Below are positions 11,796 through 22,970 of a stretch of 64,000 bases of DNA, piece after piece. The DNA is taken from assembly GCA_030998015.1 (NCBI GenBank), contig JARWMV010000247.1, forward strand, positions 744,001 to 808,000. Reading direction: 5' to 3'. The notes under the pieces are model-generated. The model saw only the letters and a program-made list of their open reading frames with translations, had not been told where the DNA came from and made no database searches. Made by a program: the position numbers and the translations under genes. The DNA is from Ceratorhiza oryzae-sativae. Taxonomy: Eukaryota > Basidiomycota > Agaricomycetes > Cantharellales > Ceratobasidiaceae. Position 1 is the stretch's first letter, and the number at the start of each line of letters is the position of its first letter.

Positions 11796-13100
11796 TCATC
11801 TCTCGCTCATAGTAGCTACACCGAGATCATGCACAGTGCGGGTCGAGACATCAGAGAGTCGTGAATAGCCCGCCAAGAAGCCAAAACTGGGGACATGATA
11901 AATGAGCGCGAGAACCATAGCAATGGTAGCGGCGCCGATGAGTCCACAGGCTGCCTTTACCAACACCCCAGCCCTGGGAGATCTAGTAACAGTAGAGGTG
12001 GAGCTAGTGGAGGAAACAGACGACACGTGCCATCCACAAGATCGTACGTTCCAACTGGATACCCTGCATCAGCGCAAGACGTCGTGTAGGCTACGAGAGA
12101 AAGGGGAGGTCAGTCTACAACACTCTACGAACAAGATACGTCAGGCTCACACTTTACATACGCCTGAAAATGAGCCTTGTACTCGTTAATGGTAGGATCA
12201 ACCATGTGGTGCTTGATGCTGCACATCCCACAATCACCCATACCCTGGGCTTTTTGATGGGTGCATATGCAGTCGAGATTGGCTTTACAAGACTATCGAC
12301 TCGAGTCGTTAGCAGAGATCGCCCCGCGCACGCGAAGAAACGCGCTAACCAGGATCTCGCCAAAGACATGACAAACTCCATTGCATTCTGTGGCGATATT
12401 GGGTGCTAAAACTCCTTGACGTGCAAAGATGGCCATGGGAGATCCCAACACACTTGCCACTAAATTAATTATCACTCTATTGAACACCATCGTTACCCTG
12501 ATGGCAGCTTACCGACAGCAACCAAGATCGTAAAGACAGTGAAAGCTCGCATACCAAGCGAGCAACCAAGAAATAGCAAAGGGGAGAGGGGAAATAGTCG
12601 AGGGCGAGTTGAACACTCGTTACATCAGTATGATTCCAACGCAAGCCGAAAAACATGTTCGCGTTCCGCGGGGGGCGGTAAAGCTGATAGGCACGTGGAT
12701 GGCCAGGTACAAGGGGGAACGCCCAGGGGGTGAACGGAATATTTTTGGCATGTGTAGAGACAAAGGTCGATCAAGTGGAACTAGACAGTCTCAGGTTACG
12801 TTACATCAAGCCTAGCGCCCAACACTTGCGCGGTCGTCTTTGACGTTATTCCCATGCGGTCAAAGCCACGATGACAAGGCTGCTCTTTACAACACCTTTC
12901 ACACGGATGACGTACTTGGTATTTCGGAACCGAGGTTGCACCACGGGCACCTCGGCCCATTCTTGAATTCACCCCTTGCAGCAACTCGAATCTTTAGAGA
13001 GAAGATAACCCCCACAGCGCGAATCAAGCCAGCTCCGTGAGAGTTCCGAGATAGAGCTGGCAAAAGGTACAGCCCTATGACGCCTCCTATGCCTATACTT
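11796..13100 (-). CDS. Putative multi-pass membrane protein, unresolved exons
   Basis: Several minus-strand open segments encode hydrophobic helices, suggesting one spliced membrane protein. From 5' to 3': IGGVIGLYLLPALSRNSHGAG near 13090-13025; SPLLFLGCSLGMRAFTVFTILVAV near 12590-12510, ending at a GTAAGC donor; VIINLVASVLGSPMAIFARQG then ATECNGVCHVFGEIL near 12480-12350; a Cys/His-rich piece GDCGMCSIKHHMVDPTINEY near 12240-12180; and a final segment AACGLIGAATIAMVLALIYH near 11960-11900. I could not fix the start codon, and not all joins are in frame. No family recognised. The coordinates are approximate limits. Confidence 0.4.
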
Positions 13101-13710
13101 CTCGGCGTCAAGCGTGTCAGCTTTGTGCCCTCTCCCCCTGCTGCCGGAAACCTCGAGTGACCATACTCGGTCGAGCCCTGGCGTTTTTTCCCCCGAGATC
13201 GGCCGCGATGGAAATCGTGAATCTCAGGCAAGCACGAGGTGGGGCCGAGACCCACCGGCCCCACCCCAACCGAAAAGTCTATCAGGGCTTGGAAAATAAA
13301 TAATACACTGAATGATTCATCGACGTACAACGTCTTGCTCCAATTTATAAAACACATCGGGGGGAAGAATCCGTACGAGAGGAATAGCGAGCGAGATAGC
13401 AAGAATGTGTGTAGAGGCTGTTAATATAATCGTGTTTGTGTGAGAATAGAATACGAGTGACCACCTCGACGCCTCCAACTGATGGCCGAAAGTAGCACGC
13501 TTTCGACGTGGCAACAGGGGGGAAGAAGAAACACAGAGAGGGAGCTTGAGCTGCCGATTTTGGTGTGAATCCGCTCGAGTCGGTCCGCGCCACTTTGCCC
13601 CTCCTCTTGTCTCTTCCCACCTCGCTCAGGGCCTGATCCGTCCGTTTTCCGCCTCCCCCCTCCCTCGTTTACGTCCGCCGCCCATCTCCACTCCCCCGTC
13701 CTCGGCTGAT

Positions 13711-13730
13711 CTCTCTCTCTCTCTCTCTCT
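13711..13730. repeat. (CT)10 microsatellite
   Basis: Ten perfect CT dinucleotides inside a pyrimidine-rich stretch just beyond the 3' end of the minus-strand coiled-coil gene. This is a simple-sequence repeat with likely length polymorphism. Confidence 0.9.
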
Positions 13731-13784
13731 TCCCGGGCCAGGTGACCACCTTCTCTGGCCCCGCGTTGCCTCCCCCGAAAATCC

Positions 13785-15169
13785 CTAGTCCCGCTTCTCA
13801 TCCCTCGGAGGCTGCACCCATTGCCCCGTCACCGGATCTCGGTCGAAATCACCGTCTTTGTAGTTGTACCGCCATTCGAGGAGCTTGAGCAACGGCGTGC
13901 GCAGCGCAGGATCCATACTAGCAACGTGTTGACGTTAGTTCCAAGACGGCATGAGCACGGCCACGTATGATGAAAGACAGGAGCGAAACATCAAGGTTCG
14001 AGGGTGCAGAGTGGCGTCACGATCGGATATGTCGTGAGAACCGATGGGGGTTGGGGTGTGTGTCTCGAGGCGCAATCGACGAATGTGGGGTGGCCGGGTG
14101 GAGCGAATGGCAACGGCGGAAAAAAAAATAAAGGATGGAAGACACCTACCGAACGGATTCGCCGGGATAGTATGATCCCACACCGTGTGCGGCTAGAGCC
14201 TGCTCGAAGAGCGCCTCGTTGAATGTGCATCCGCAGTTCAAGTCTATCGGCCGGGGGATGAGTGGGGAAATGGCGTAGGGCGAATCATCGACAGTTAGGG
14301 GGCGTTGTTCGGATGACGGAGCAGATAGCCGATGCAGATAGAAAATGCAACACGCGATATGGATTAGCCAAGAAGAGCAAAGGCGATAGCAAAGAGTTAG
14401 TTTTTCCACCCAGCACGCGGCAAGGTTAGACTCACGGTTCGGCGGAGCCATGCGTGCCGGGAACGCACGCCGTTCGCGGCGGGAATCGTGCCATGCACAG
14501 ACTGGCGATGAGGAAAAAAAATTCAGTAAATTGCAAATTTAATGGCCAGGGGTGGAGCGGATAGGGGGGGCGGGGTGGGGTCGGGTGGGGCGGTGGGGCT
14601 CGGCTGGAAACTCACGGGCGTTGCCTGCACGGTTGGGAGAGCAGTACTGTCGCTTGCGGGCCTCTGTACGAGCCTCCCACTCTGCGAGAAACTCGGGGTT
14701 GGGGATGGGGGCGCCGCCCTCGGGGAGCTGCTTCTGGCGCATGGCGCGCTCCTTTTCGAGCTCCTCGACGCGCGACGTTGCAAACTGGTTGATGATCTCG
14801 AGCTCGCGGGCGCGCTGGCGCAGCTGCTCGAGCTCCTGGGTCGGGCTCTGGGCGCTGGAGCCCGGGGTGGGGGGGTTCGAGAGCGAGAGCGAGAGGGTGT
14901 CGAAGGAGGGGGCCGAGCGCGGGTGGGTGAATACGTTGGATGGCGAGACTGCGTGCATATTGTGGTGAGTGAGAGAGGAGCAGGGGGCGGGGATATATGT
15001 ACTTACCGAGCCACGCTGCGCTCGATCCCGAGCCGGAGGCACCCTGGGACTGCTCCCACTGGGCCCAGGGGCCGGAATTATTCATGTCCGCGCTGGCTCC
15101 GCGCGCCTGCTGCTCGGGGTACGCGAGCGCATAGTTGGCCGTGGTGGGCGGCTGGTACGAGCGCTGCAT
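13785..15169 (-). CDS. Conserved coiled-coil protein of unknown function
   Basis: Five exons (15169-15007, 14948-14616, 14501-14436, 14243-14150, 13917-13785) join by GT-AG signals into an uninterrupted 262-residue frame. The start ATG reads MQRSYQPPTTANYALAYPEQ. The N-terminal third is Gln/Ser/Pro-rich and disordered. A charged coiled coil (QELEQLRQRARELEIINQFA then EELEKERAMRQKQLPEGG, about residues 95-140) follows. The C-terminal third is compact and Cys/Trp-containing: YCSPNRAGNALCAWHDSRRE, then LNCGCTFNEALFEQALAAHG, then DPALRTPLLKLLEWRYNYKD. The last two segments look like a conserved globular module, but I do not know the family. The upstream 4.5 kb is gene-poor, as is common for fungal regulators. 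A regulatory role is only inferred. Confidence 0.75.
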
Positions 15170-18100
15170 CGGGGGGCTCCTATGAGGTCGCCTCAGTCTG
15201 AGCTCGCCTTTTGACTGGCTCTCGCTGCGTCGGGATCGCCGTTTGCTCGCGATCGGATGTCTTGCCGTCCGCGTGTGTTGCCAGCTGTCCGGCCACAAAA
15301 TGGATCCCCGGCTCAGGCAGGCAACTCGGCCCCACTCTGTGGGGCCCATCACCTCCCTGCAATTTGACACAGGGTACTGCCGCCCCCCCGCAAGTGAGCT
15401 GCGAGCCCAAACTCTGTCCGCCCCCGTCGGGCTCACCTCGAGTCCGCTCTCGCCGCCGTCGCCCGCCCGCCCCCCGCCGTCGTGCCTGTCGTCCCAGCGC
15501 GCGCGCCCCCCGGCCGGACCCTGCCCCGGGCCATTGGTACCCGCACCGCCTGGTGATGTCGGTTGACCAGCAAAAGGCATCTGTCCGACGATTCCCGCAT
15601 TTGTCACCCCAAGCGAATCGGCCGTCCTCCCCTCGATGGTCTGGTTCTCCCAGCAGGGGCATATCGCGATCAGCCCGCGTATGGTCATCGCGCTTCAACG
15701 TCAGTCGTCCAATCTGCGGAGTGCTATCCGACACAGAAGACACCTTGCGTCGCGGCCCTGCCTGGCCTCCGGCGGCAGATGCATATGACGCACCTCGCTG
15801 CGGACACACACTCATTATCTCCGAACACACCGCCCCAGGCCGACATAACAAGCCACATACATTCCTCGTGAATAAAAAAAACACCATGTGCGCCTCTGTA
15901 CACCGGTCCTGGGTTCCCCCGAGGCCCACCCAGCCTGAAAGTCAACTGTGCAGCGTACCCCCTGAAATAATTCTATGATTGGCGCTGCCAACAACACTGA
16001 TCCAACTCCCGCCGGCGGTACAGATCGGATGAATTTCTCCGGCACAATACACGTTTTCGGACCCAGCAGGGCGCTCCTTCCCCTCGATGTAAAAAAAATG
16101 GGACGAGGTCGATCCTCTGGTACCGATCCCCTCACCTCACTCGATCTCTGGCCGTCGTGCGAAGCACCCACACCGGCTACTCAGCGGGTTTCGGCTGCGA
16201 TCTGGGTTGGGTAAGCCCCAGAACAAAGATAAACCATCCTGCAATTCGAGCGAGAACTTGCGCCCGTTCGAGTCTAATTCTAAATCGATACGTCGTGCGC
16301 TTTGGATCTCCGCCTGTGTTAATGCTCTGACGTGGATGCTCCTATTTTTTTTTTAATTTCCAAATTCTAGCGCTTCCATGTGTACTGGGGTTGAAATACC
16401 ATGGAAAACGTGCCAAGCATCGGGCGGCATTTGTATTATGCAATCTCCGTATACAGTCATACATCAGAATAAATGCTCGCTTCTAATCATTCGCCCAGCA
16501 CACCTCATCCCATGTGTTTCAAGGACAAAGCGGCCAATTCCAGTTCAGTGCATAGGTCTGGGCACTGACCCAAAACGGTTGCTGCGCTCACATGGACTTG
16601 GCCATCACGGTGATCCAAATCACTATCTGCATCAGGAAGAAAAAGAAAAAAAGTTGCCAGTGGCCGAGTGGCATACTGCTACGAACCCGTCGATGCGCAG
16701 ACCGCCATCTTGCATGGATCGGAATCTGGCTATACTCGTGCTTTGAAGATCGACCCAATTGAGCAAACGCGGATCACAAAAACGAAGCGACACGGTGGCC
16801 TTTGGACCCCAGCGGCTAATTCGTCGTGTCTTCCGACCGATATGCACAAGGGGTTGCCGTTGGTCTAGGGCTATCTGTTTTCTCGAGATGTCAACTCGAG
16901 TTCTTTTTTTTTTCGATAGCTCTAGTCTCGCCAGGGGGGCATCGGGGCAAGCATAGATCTTTCGACGGTTGCATCAACTTCATCGCACGCGCGTCATGGA
17001 CAGGAACGTCCAAAGTTAAAAAAAAGATCAACACATGATGCTCACTTTGGTCGAGAGAATAACGGTCCAAGACATGTCGTCCCCCCCTATGTAGGATTAA
17101 TCACCGGGCGACTGACAGATCTGCACACATCCGAGATGAAAAAATTTGACCGAGTGATACCGGCCACTAATTGAGCGTTATCCGGGTCGCTATATTCGTC
17201 GCACACGACGTCATTTACACTTTTCTCTCATCCTTGGCCATCGGAATCGACTCAGCCTCTGCTTGTGTAGCCAAAACGGCAACAAACATCTTTCCCCAAA
17301 TGGTATATTTATTACCGAATCTGTCCTATTTCCAATTTGGGTAATGACACAACTCAAGCAGCACATCGGCCCAGTCACATCGTACAAGATCGAGACCAGC
17401 AACTCTCCGAAAGGCTTCACGGGTTCAAGCCACGCAGCTCCGTAAACAAATAATGCGGAACCTAACAATAAGCGTAAATCCAGACCAGATCATGGGGTAG
17501 CCAGATGGTCAGTCGACTGAGATCCACGCTCGGTTCTGTCGTCTAGGGTTCACCACGCCCCAGGGGGGGAGCAAACGTAGTCACGGTGCGCCCGATGTCG
17601 ATAGAGTAACCAGCCACGCGTATCGGCGCTATTCATCTCAGGATTCATAAAATCCCCGCGGCCCGCTCGATTTACTCAGACGATGAATCAGGCTAGACCG
17701 AATGCCCGAGTCCAAACGAGCGTGAGAGAGAGACAGTGCGTAATTTGGCTGGCCACGACACGCCCAATCTTCTCGCCGATGTCGCTCGATACACGTCTTT
17801 CACGCGTGTGGCGTATACATTTCAGAGTGTGTAGACTGTGCGAGGAAAATGTGACCGGAAAATTCAAGTGAGGCCAGAGGTGGTACCTGGGAGATCCGGT
17901 CATCAAATGCGAGCACGCGAAATCCATGTCTTTGGGGCTTTTGCGTGTCCGTTTGACAGGGCACGTATGGACTAATTACGCTCGACGAGGCAAGATGGAA
18001 CCCTTGGGCTTTCGGAGGGCGTGCCGAATTCTGAGTTCAACGGGCTTCTAGAGCCATGTGCCGGCCAACAGGGGGTGGGAGGGGGTGGGAATCATGTCGA

Positions 18101-19702
18101 GTCTGAGGTAATGAAAAAGTTCATTTTGGGACAAGTCCGTCAGGCGAGCATTCGGTGATTGGGCTCGATAGATATACATAAAATCAGATATCATTTTGCG
18201 ACTCACCTAGAATGTAAATAGCGGACCAAAACTACCCTGAATCGCTGTCAGAGGTCGACGCAGTTGAGCCAACCGAGGCCCGCTGGCTGTGCAACATTCG
18301 ATAGCTCAATTCGCTCCGTAATCCGAGGCATTTGAACGACAAGCGCACGCTCAACGTCATCGGGCCGTGAGGTCACACAACCTTGAGGACACGTAAGAAA
18401 CGGCGTAAATTTCACTCCGCTCATGCTGAGACAGGAGACACATAGTTTACGCTCGGCGAAATAACATTTTTTTTTCTCCGGTCAGCTCGAGGAATGGAGA
18501 TCATGTCGACAGACACGAGCAACTAGACGGTCTAACGGCCCGTATCAAGCCCGGGGACTCCATGTTGAGACCGAGCGAGATTGGCGAGATTAGAGAGCCA
18601 ATGGTTAGAGCGCATGTTGCTCAAGAAGCTCGGCTACAGTGATTGAGACAGTTACTCGTCCTAGGTCATTGAGCCGTTGTCATTCGATATCCCACACGGG
18701 AATGAGGCCTATTGCAGGCGCCGAGTCCGGCTTTTTAGACTAGCAAAGGAACCGGAAATTCCAATTGGTTTGGTGTGCTGGCAGCATCAACGCTCATGGG
18801 AGGCGTTCTAGTGGTCAGAGTGACAATGCACGGGAACGCGATTGCATCCGCCAGGATCGGAATGGGCCGAGCCAGGCGCCTAGCCCCCATTTCCCAGCAC
18901 ACGTTTGGCGAATGCAGCGCACACACGTGAACTCTACCCTACGCCACTAGCTTGCTTCTGCCCAGTTGCTTGACCCGACTCCAGGACGCCTGCAGCCATG
19001 GCTCGACAGCTTTGCATATCCCCACATGAATGGCATCTCACAGTTCTGGCTTCAGTCTGGTAGTCTAGTAAGACATCCATGTGGTTCTTGGTTTCCGGTA
19101 TTTTTGCCTGGGAAGGGGATCCAAGCCTGAAGGACGGATAACTCATCCGGAAGGAGCCGAGTGAGGCAAGTAATGTCGAGGGTTCCACCACCGAGGAACG
19201 CCTGTATGATCGGTGCCCTGTGTGTTTTCCCTCTCAATCCCCGCTCGTTTCGAGCCTAATTTATTTTAGACCATAGATAGATTCTAACAAATAAAGCCAA
19301 ACCGAGTGATGCCTGGGATGTGTTCGTGAGCGCACTTCCTGCGGTCGCACTCCGGGCCGGCCGCCCAGCTTGTCGGCCCGCATATAGGAGGCCACATACT
19401 ATCAACTCACTGCGTATGTCATGTTTGCTCATAATACCCTGCGAGCTTTGGCACGCAAAGGAGCTACAAACATCCTGGGCGAGTTATTGGCGATTTACGA
19501 AAAGCTTGATCCTTGGATCTTTCGTTTGAACAAGAATGAGAGATTATCTTAAAAAGATTCACTCAGGTGATGACCGGCATTTATAGTGTTCGTTTTTCCA
19601 TTTGGTTATGTTATTATAGCACGGCTGGACGCAGTTAACGACACAACTCGTAACCACACATGGAGCTTGCAACATCAATGCGATTTGACCCAACAATACA
19701 TT
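15170..19702. other. Long gene-poor region
   Basis: About 4.5 kb without a supportable gene. The first 1 kb (15200-16200) is GC-rich with long overlapping ORFs on both strands that read as low-complexity Arg/Pro/Ser sequence, so they are probably composition artefacts within the 5' region of the coiled-coil gene. The rest (16.2-19.7 kb) has many stops in all frames, several poly-A/T runs and a G-rich patch near 18070. No repeat family, RNA gene or known protein was recognised. Confidence 0.5.
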
Positions 19703-20574
19703 TTATGGAATTTCTGCATTGGGGTTTATAGTTGGCTTCACATTTGTTACATCCACCTGCGCAACACCAAAACAAATGTCTGGTATCGTTTCTTCTGCGT
19801 CATCACCATGACCCTCTTTGGTAGAAAGCGAAGGCATAGATATAAAGACGCTGAGCGCGATACGACTGATCTCTGGGGCAACGGGTATAAGCGAATCACC
19901 GTTACTTGCACTGGGATCATCTGGTCGCGGTGGGGGTACTTCGGCATTCGAGCTGATATTCTGGCAATCTTTCTGTGTCGGTAGCGTTAGTTTAGAAACG
20001 CCAATAGGCTATAGTAGAGATGAGTCGTAGGATTAGACTGAAGGTCGTTGATTGGGGCTTACAGTAATGGTATTCCAGTCCACCTTCCCTTTCTCAATCC
20101 GATCAGCCCCCTCATCTTTGGAAGACGACTTGTGCCCTCCGGCGCCACCTAGCTGCACTTCATACATTTTGGGTTTCACCTTGTGCTTGCGCGGCTTCTT
20201 TGGCCGACCAAAGTAAAGAGCTCCGCTGGGTAGCCTTATTATCTCATCCACGACACTAGGATCCAGTCTACCCGAGTCTAGCGCCTGTTGCACACGAAGA
20301 GCAAAGCGACTTGCGATAGAGCATGTCAATTGATGGCTTGTAGTAAAAGTATTCATAAACTCACCGCCTCCGCCTGTAAGCCCTTGCCATGAAGAATAAT
20401 ACAATCGCTGTCAAGAAGCCGATAGCAGCAAGAAACGAGTACGTGTATACGTTCCTATGTCATTACGATGAGCTCGAGCGACTGTAGCTAGCAAAATACT
20501 AACCTGTTTCCACTAAGTGGTGCCCACGGCCCCGCCAAGGGTGATGTGGGGGCGGGAGCAGGTGAAGTCGACAT
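19703..20574 (-). CDS. Single-pass membrane protein with basic juxtamembrane tail
   Basis: The start ATG at 20574 gives a short Pro/Ser-rich lumenal or extracellular N-terminus (MSTSPAPAPTSPLAGPWAPL). After one intron comes a single transmembrane helix (NVYTYSFLAAIGFLTAIVLF) followed by the stop-transfer run AYRRRR. The next exon reads RVQQALDSGRLDPSVVDEII and a lysine-rich patch GRPKKPRKHKVKPKMYEV. After a last intron (GTAAGC...CTATAG) there is an acidic, Pro/Ser-rich tail ending NPNAEIP at a TAA. The layout (short N-terminus, helix, long cytosolic tail) resembles basidiomycete membrane proteins that carry RING domains, but no RING cysteines are present here. Function unknown. Confidence 0.65.
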
Positions 20575-20865
20575 CGGTTGCGGTGGTCGGCTGCCGAGTG
20601 ATCGTCACAACTGGCTCGAGGCTGAGCGCTTGACAAGTTGATGCTTATGTGAGAGTGAAAACCCCGACATTGCGCCACGCAGCTGCCTCATCGCATCATA
20701 TAATATTCCTAGTACTACAGCTGCGAGCAATGATCATCTGTGGGTTTCACATTAGCCATCATCACTCAGAAATAGGAGAGCAGGAAACCATGTTTGTACA
20801 GCCAGCCTCAACAAGAGATACAATACATCGACAAACATTATCGCCAATGAACCCACCCAAAGAGT

Positions 20866-21809
20866 TTAAATACTATATTCAACAAGGCCCCACTCACAAA
20901 TTGCATGCTCTAATTGTTGTCTCAAGCTCTGGCTACAAAGCTCACAACTCAAGTTCTCGGCAAACAACGAAACAACCTCATCCAGTCCAACAAAATTACC
21001 CTGGACCAAGGCGTAGCCGGCGGCGACCGCCCAAGTTTGACCAACCGAAACTTGAAGTTTCTCGCTGCATTTGATTCCTAGGGGAACTCCCACTGGGTGA
21101 AGGTTCAGCGGCCTTCGTACCAATTGTCTGAATGCTTGCTGCCGCTTAAAATGGAGTACTGCAAGTTCGGACACAATTAGTACAAGTGGTGCGGTAGCCA
21201 TAAATTAAGCGCACAGAAAAGCCGCTTCAAGTATATCGGTCCCATTTCCTTTGCAAGATCATCCGTTACACCATATAGCATATCCGAGGATATCACCCGG
21301 CTAACAGCTATAGCCACCGGTTCTATCGAGTGCTTCGCCGCAATTGTAAAGACCGCCAAAGGATCTAATCCTGCGGCTCGCATGAAACATTGAAAAAGTA
21401 TCGACCCAGGCACGACCATGTCGCCAGTATCGTACCCCAGTGTACGCAAAGCCTCGATTGCCTCTTGTAGATCCGTTAACGGGGGACTCAGTGGCTTAGA
21501 ATCAGCCTCGTAAATGCTGCTCAAGACAATTTCCAAGACACCCGATGGATAGTCAGAAATGATAAGCCTGGGCTCTGGAACGTTGTCGGTGTGGCCCGCC
21601 GGACTCTTGACGGAGTCTTGATGACCCTCTGGAGTAGCGGATTGTGGAATCTTGTTGCCAAACCCATTGCAGGATTGTCGCAGAAGCACATTTGTATGCG
21701 CGTGGAAGAACACTGAATCGGTGGATAAAAGTACGAGGTCGGCGTTTTGAAATTGTGGTACTTGGGCATGAAAGTGCGAGGATATTGAAGCGACGGGTTC
21801 TTCGTCCAT
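20866..21809 (-). CDS. BTB/POZ-domain protein
   Basis: Two exons give roughly 310 residues. Residues 15-115 form a BTB/POZ fold: ADLVLLSTDSVFFHAHTNVL is the typical first strand and helix, and YPSGVLEIVLSSIYEADSKP sits at the position where these fungal proteins have their Leu-rich helix. The second half (YLKRLFLLHFKRQQAFRQLV after splicing; TWAVAAGYALV; SCELCSQSLRQQL) matches the C-terminal region of the large Agaricomycete BTB family, which has a conserved Cys-x2-Cys and a Trp near the end. The intron lies at about 21230-21168 and the stop is TAA at 20866-20868. BTB proteins mediate dimerisation, often in Cullin-3 ligases; no partner domain is visible here. Start ATG MDEEPVAS follows an in-frame stop-rich leader. 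Confidence 0.8.
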
Positions 21810-22970
21810 TTTGTTAGTATTTAAAGGTACACCCTTGTTTTTGGATCGTAACAAGAGGTGATAGATCTCATCTCCGCGAGAGGGGGGCAGGTTATAAAGA
21901 GAAGTTGGGTGCATGCCCGTGGTGCTCCCAGTACTGAGACGCCGCTGTTGATGTGGATCGATCGACGCATAATATCTCCCTTGTCAATCCCGGTGTTACA
22001 TTTTCGGTCCACAGAGGTGGCGATCCCGGAACATTCGCTGCTGTAATCCGGGAATCCAACGGAGCGCCAAACCCTTGAGGAAATTGATGAAAGCCCACAG
22101 GTCCTTCATTAGGCGCCCTCAATTATAAGATATTTTCGTAAATTTGGCCTTTTTCGACTCCGGACTAGAGTCTGACATGGGATAGCCTCAACCTAGCGAT
22201 ATCCGCGAGTGGAAACTGGGAAAGAATATGGATAATTGAAATCATACCAGCTGGGTGCTGGAGAGCCCCAGCGTTGCAGTGACTAAGCAGTCGGGTAACA
22301 GCTAACAAAATCCCGCCGTTGCGTGCATCGGTGCCCAGGCTTCAGAGAAATTCGCAGAGCTTCGCTTGGTGCGTGTATAAAACGCTGGGCAGAACAGTCG
22401 TCTTTCGGATGAGTATATGCGCGACTGCCTGTAGCGGGGAGAACACGTGCCTGGTGCAAGGACTAGTCTGTCACGCCCCAGCAGCTTTGTATCCCTCGTC
22501 CATTTTCTAGCTCATGGCTCAATTAAGTACTTGCTTCAACCATACATTCAGATGTATCTAATGGTTTGAAATCTAAGTTATTGGAGCAAAGCAGCGTGAT
22601 GCGAGGGAGGGAGGGGACAAACAAAATTAGCTAGTGCAAGGAGCCGTGAAACACTGCAGTGCATACTTTGAATGGCTGGAGTCAACACGGCTAAACTAGA
22701 ATTTATCCGAGGTCTTTCTGATAGACATTCTAGCGGGATGATACCGACAGTACGAAGCATAAAGGTCTATATGAGACGAAATCGTCGAACACTGAATTCC
22801 TAAACATTGACGCCAAAGATTTATTGCGCGCCCACTACTTTGAGAGGGGAAAAGATAAACTGTATTTTTTTTGTACCCAAAACCCCACTTATTCTTTTAC
22901 AAAACCACTAGTCATCAAAGGTACATGCAATAAAACTCAAGCAAAAGCGAAAAATCGAGTGGAGAGATAA
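21810..22970. other. Intergenic region
   Basis: About 1.2 kb between the BTB gene and the 3' end of the patatin gene. Only short overlapping ORFs; no family, RNA gene or repeat recognised. Confidence 0.45.

Noticed and set aside
14542..15201. Plus-strand 219-codon ORF opposite the coiled-coil gene
   Set aside because: Antisense to well-supported exons; Gly/Ala/Leu-rich sequence typical of a reverse-frame shadow.
15211..15978. Long plus-strand ORF (255 codons) and overlapping minus-strand ORFs
   Set aside because: GC-rich low-complexity Arg/Pro/Ser composition, open on both strands at once, and no recognisable domain. Composition artefact.
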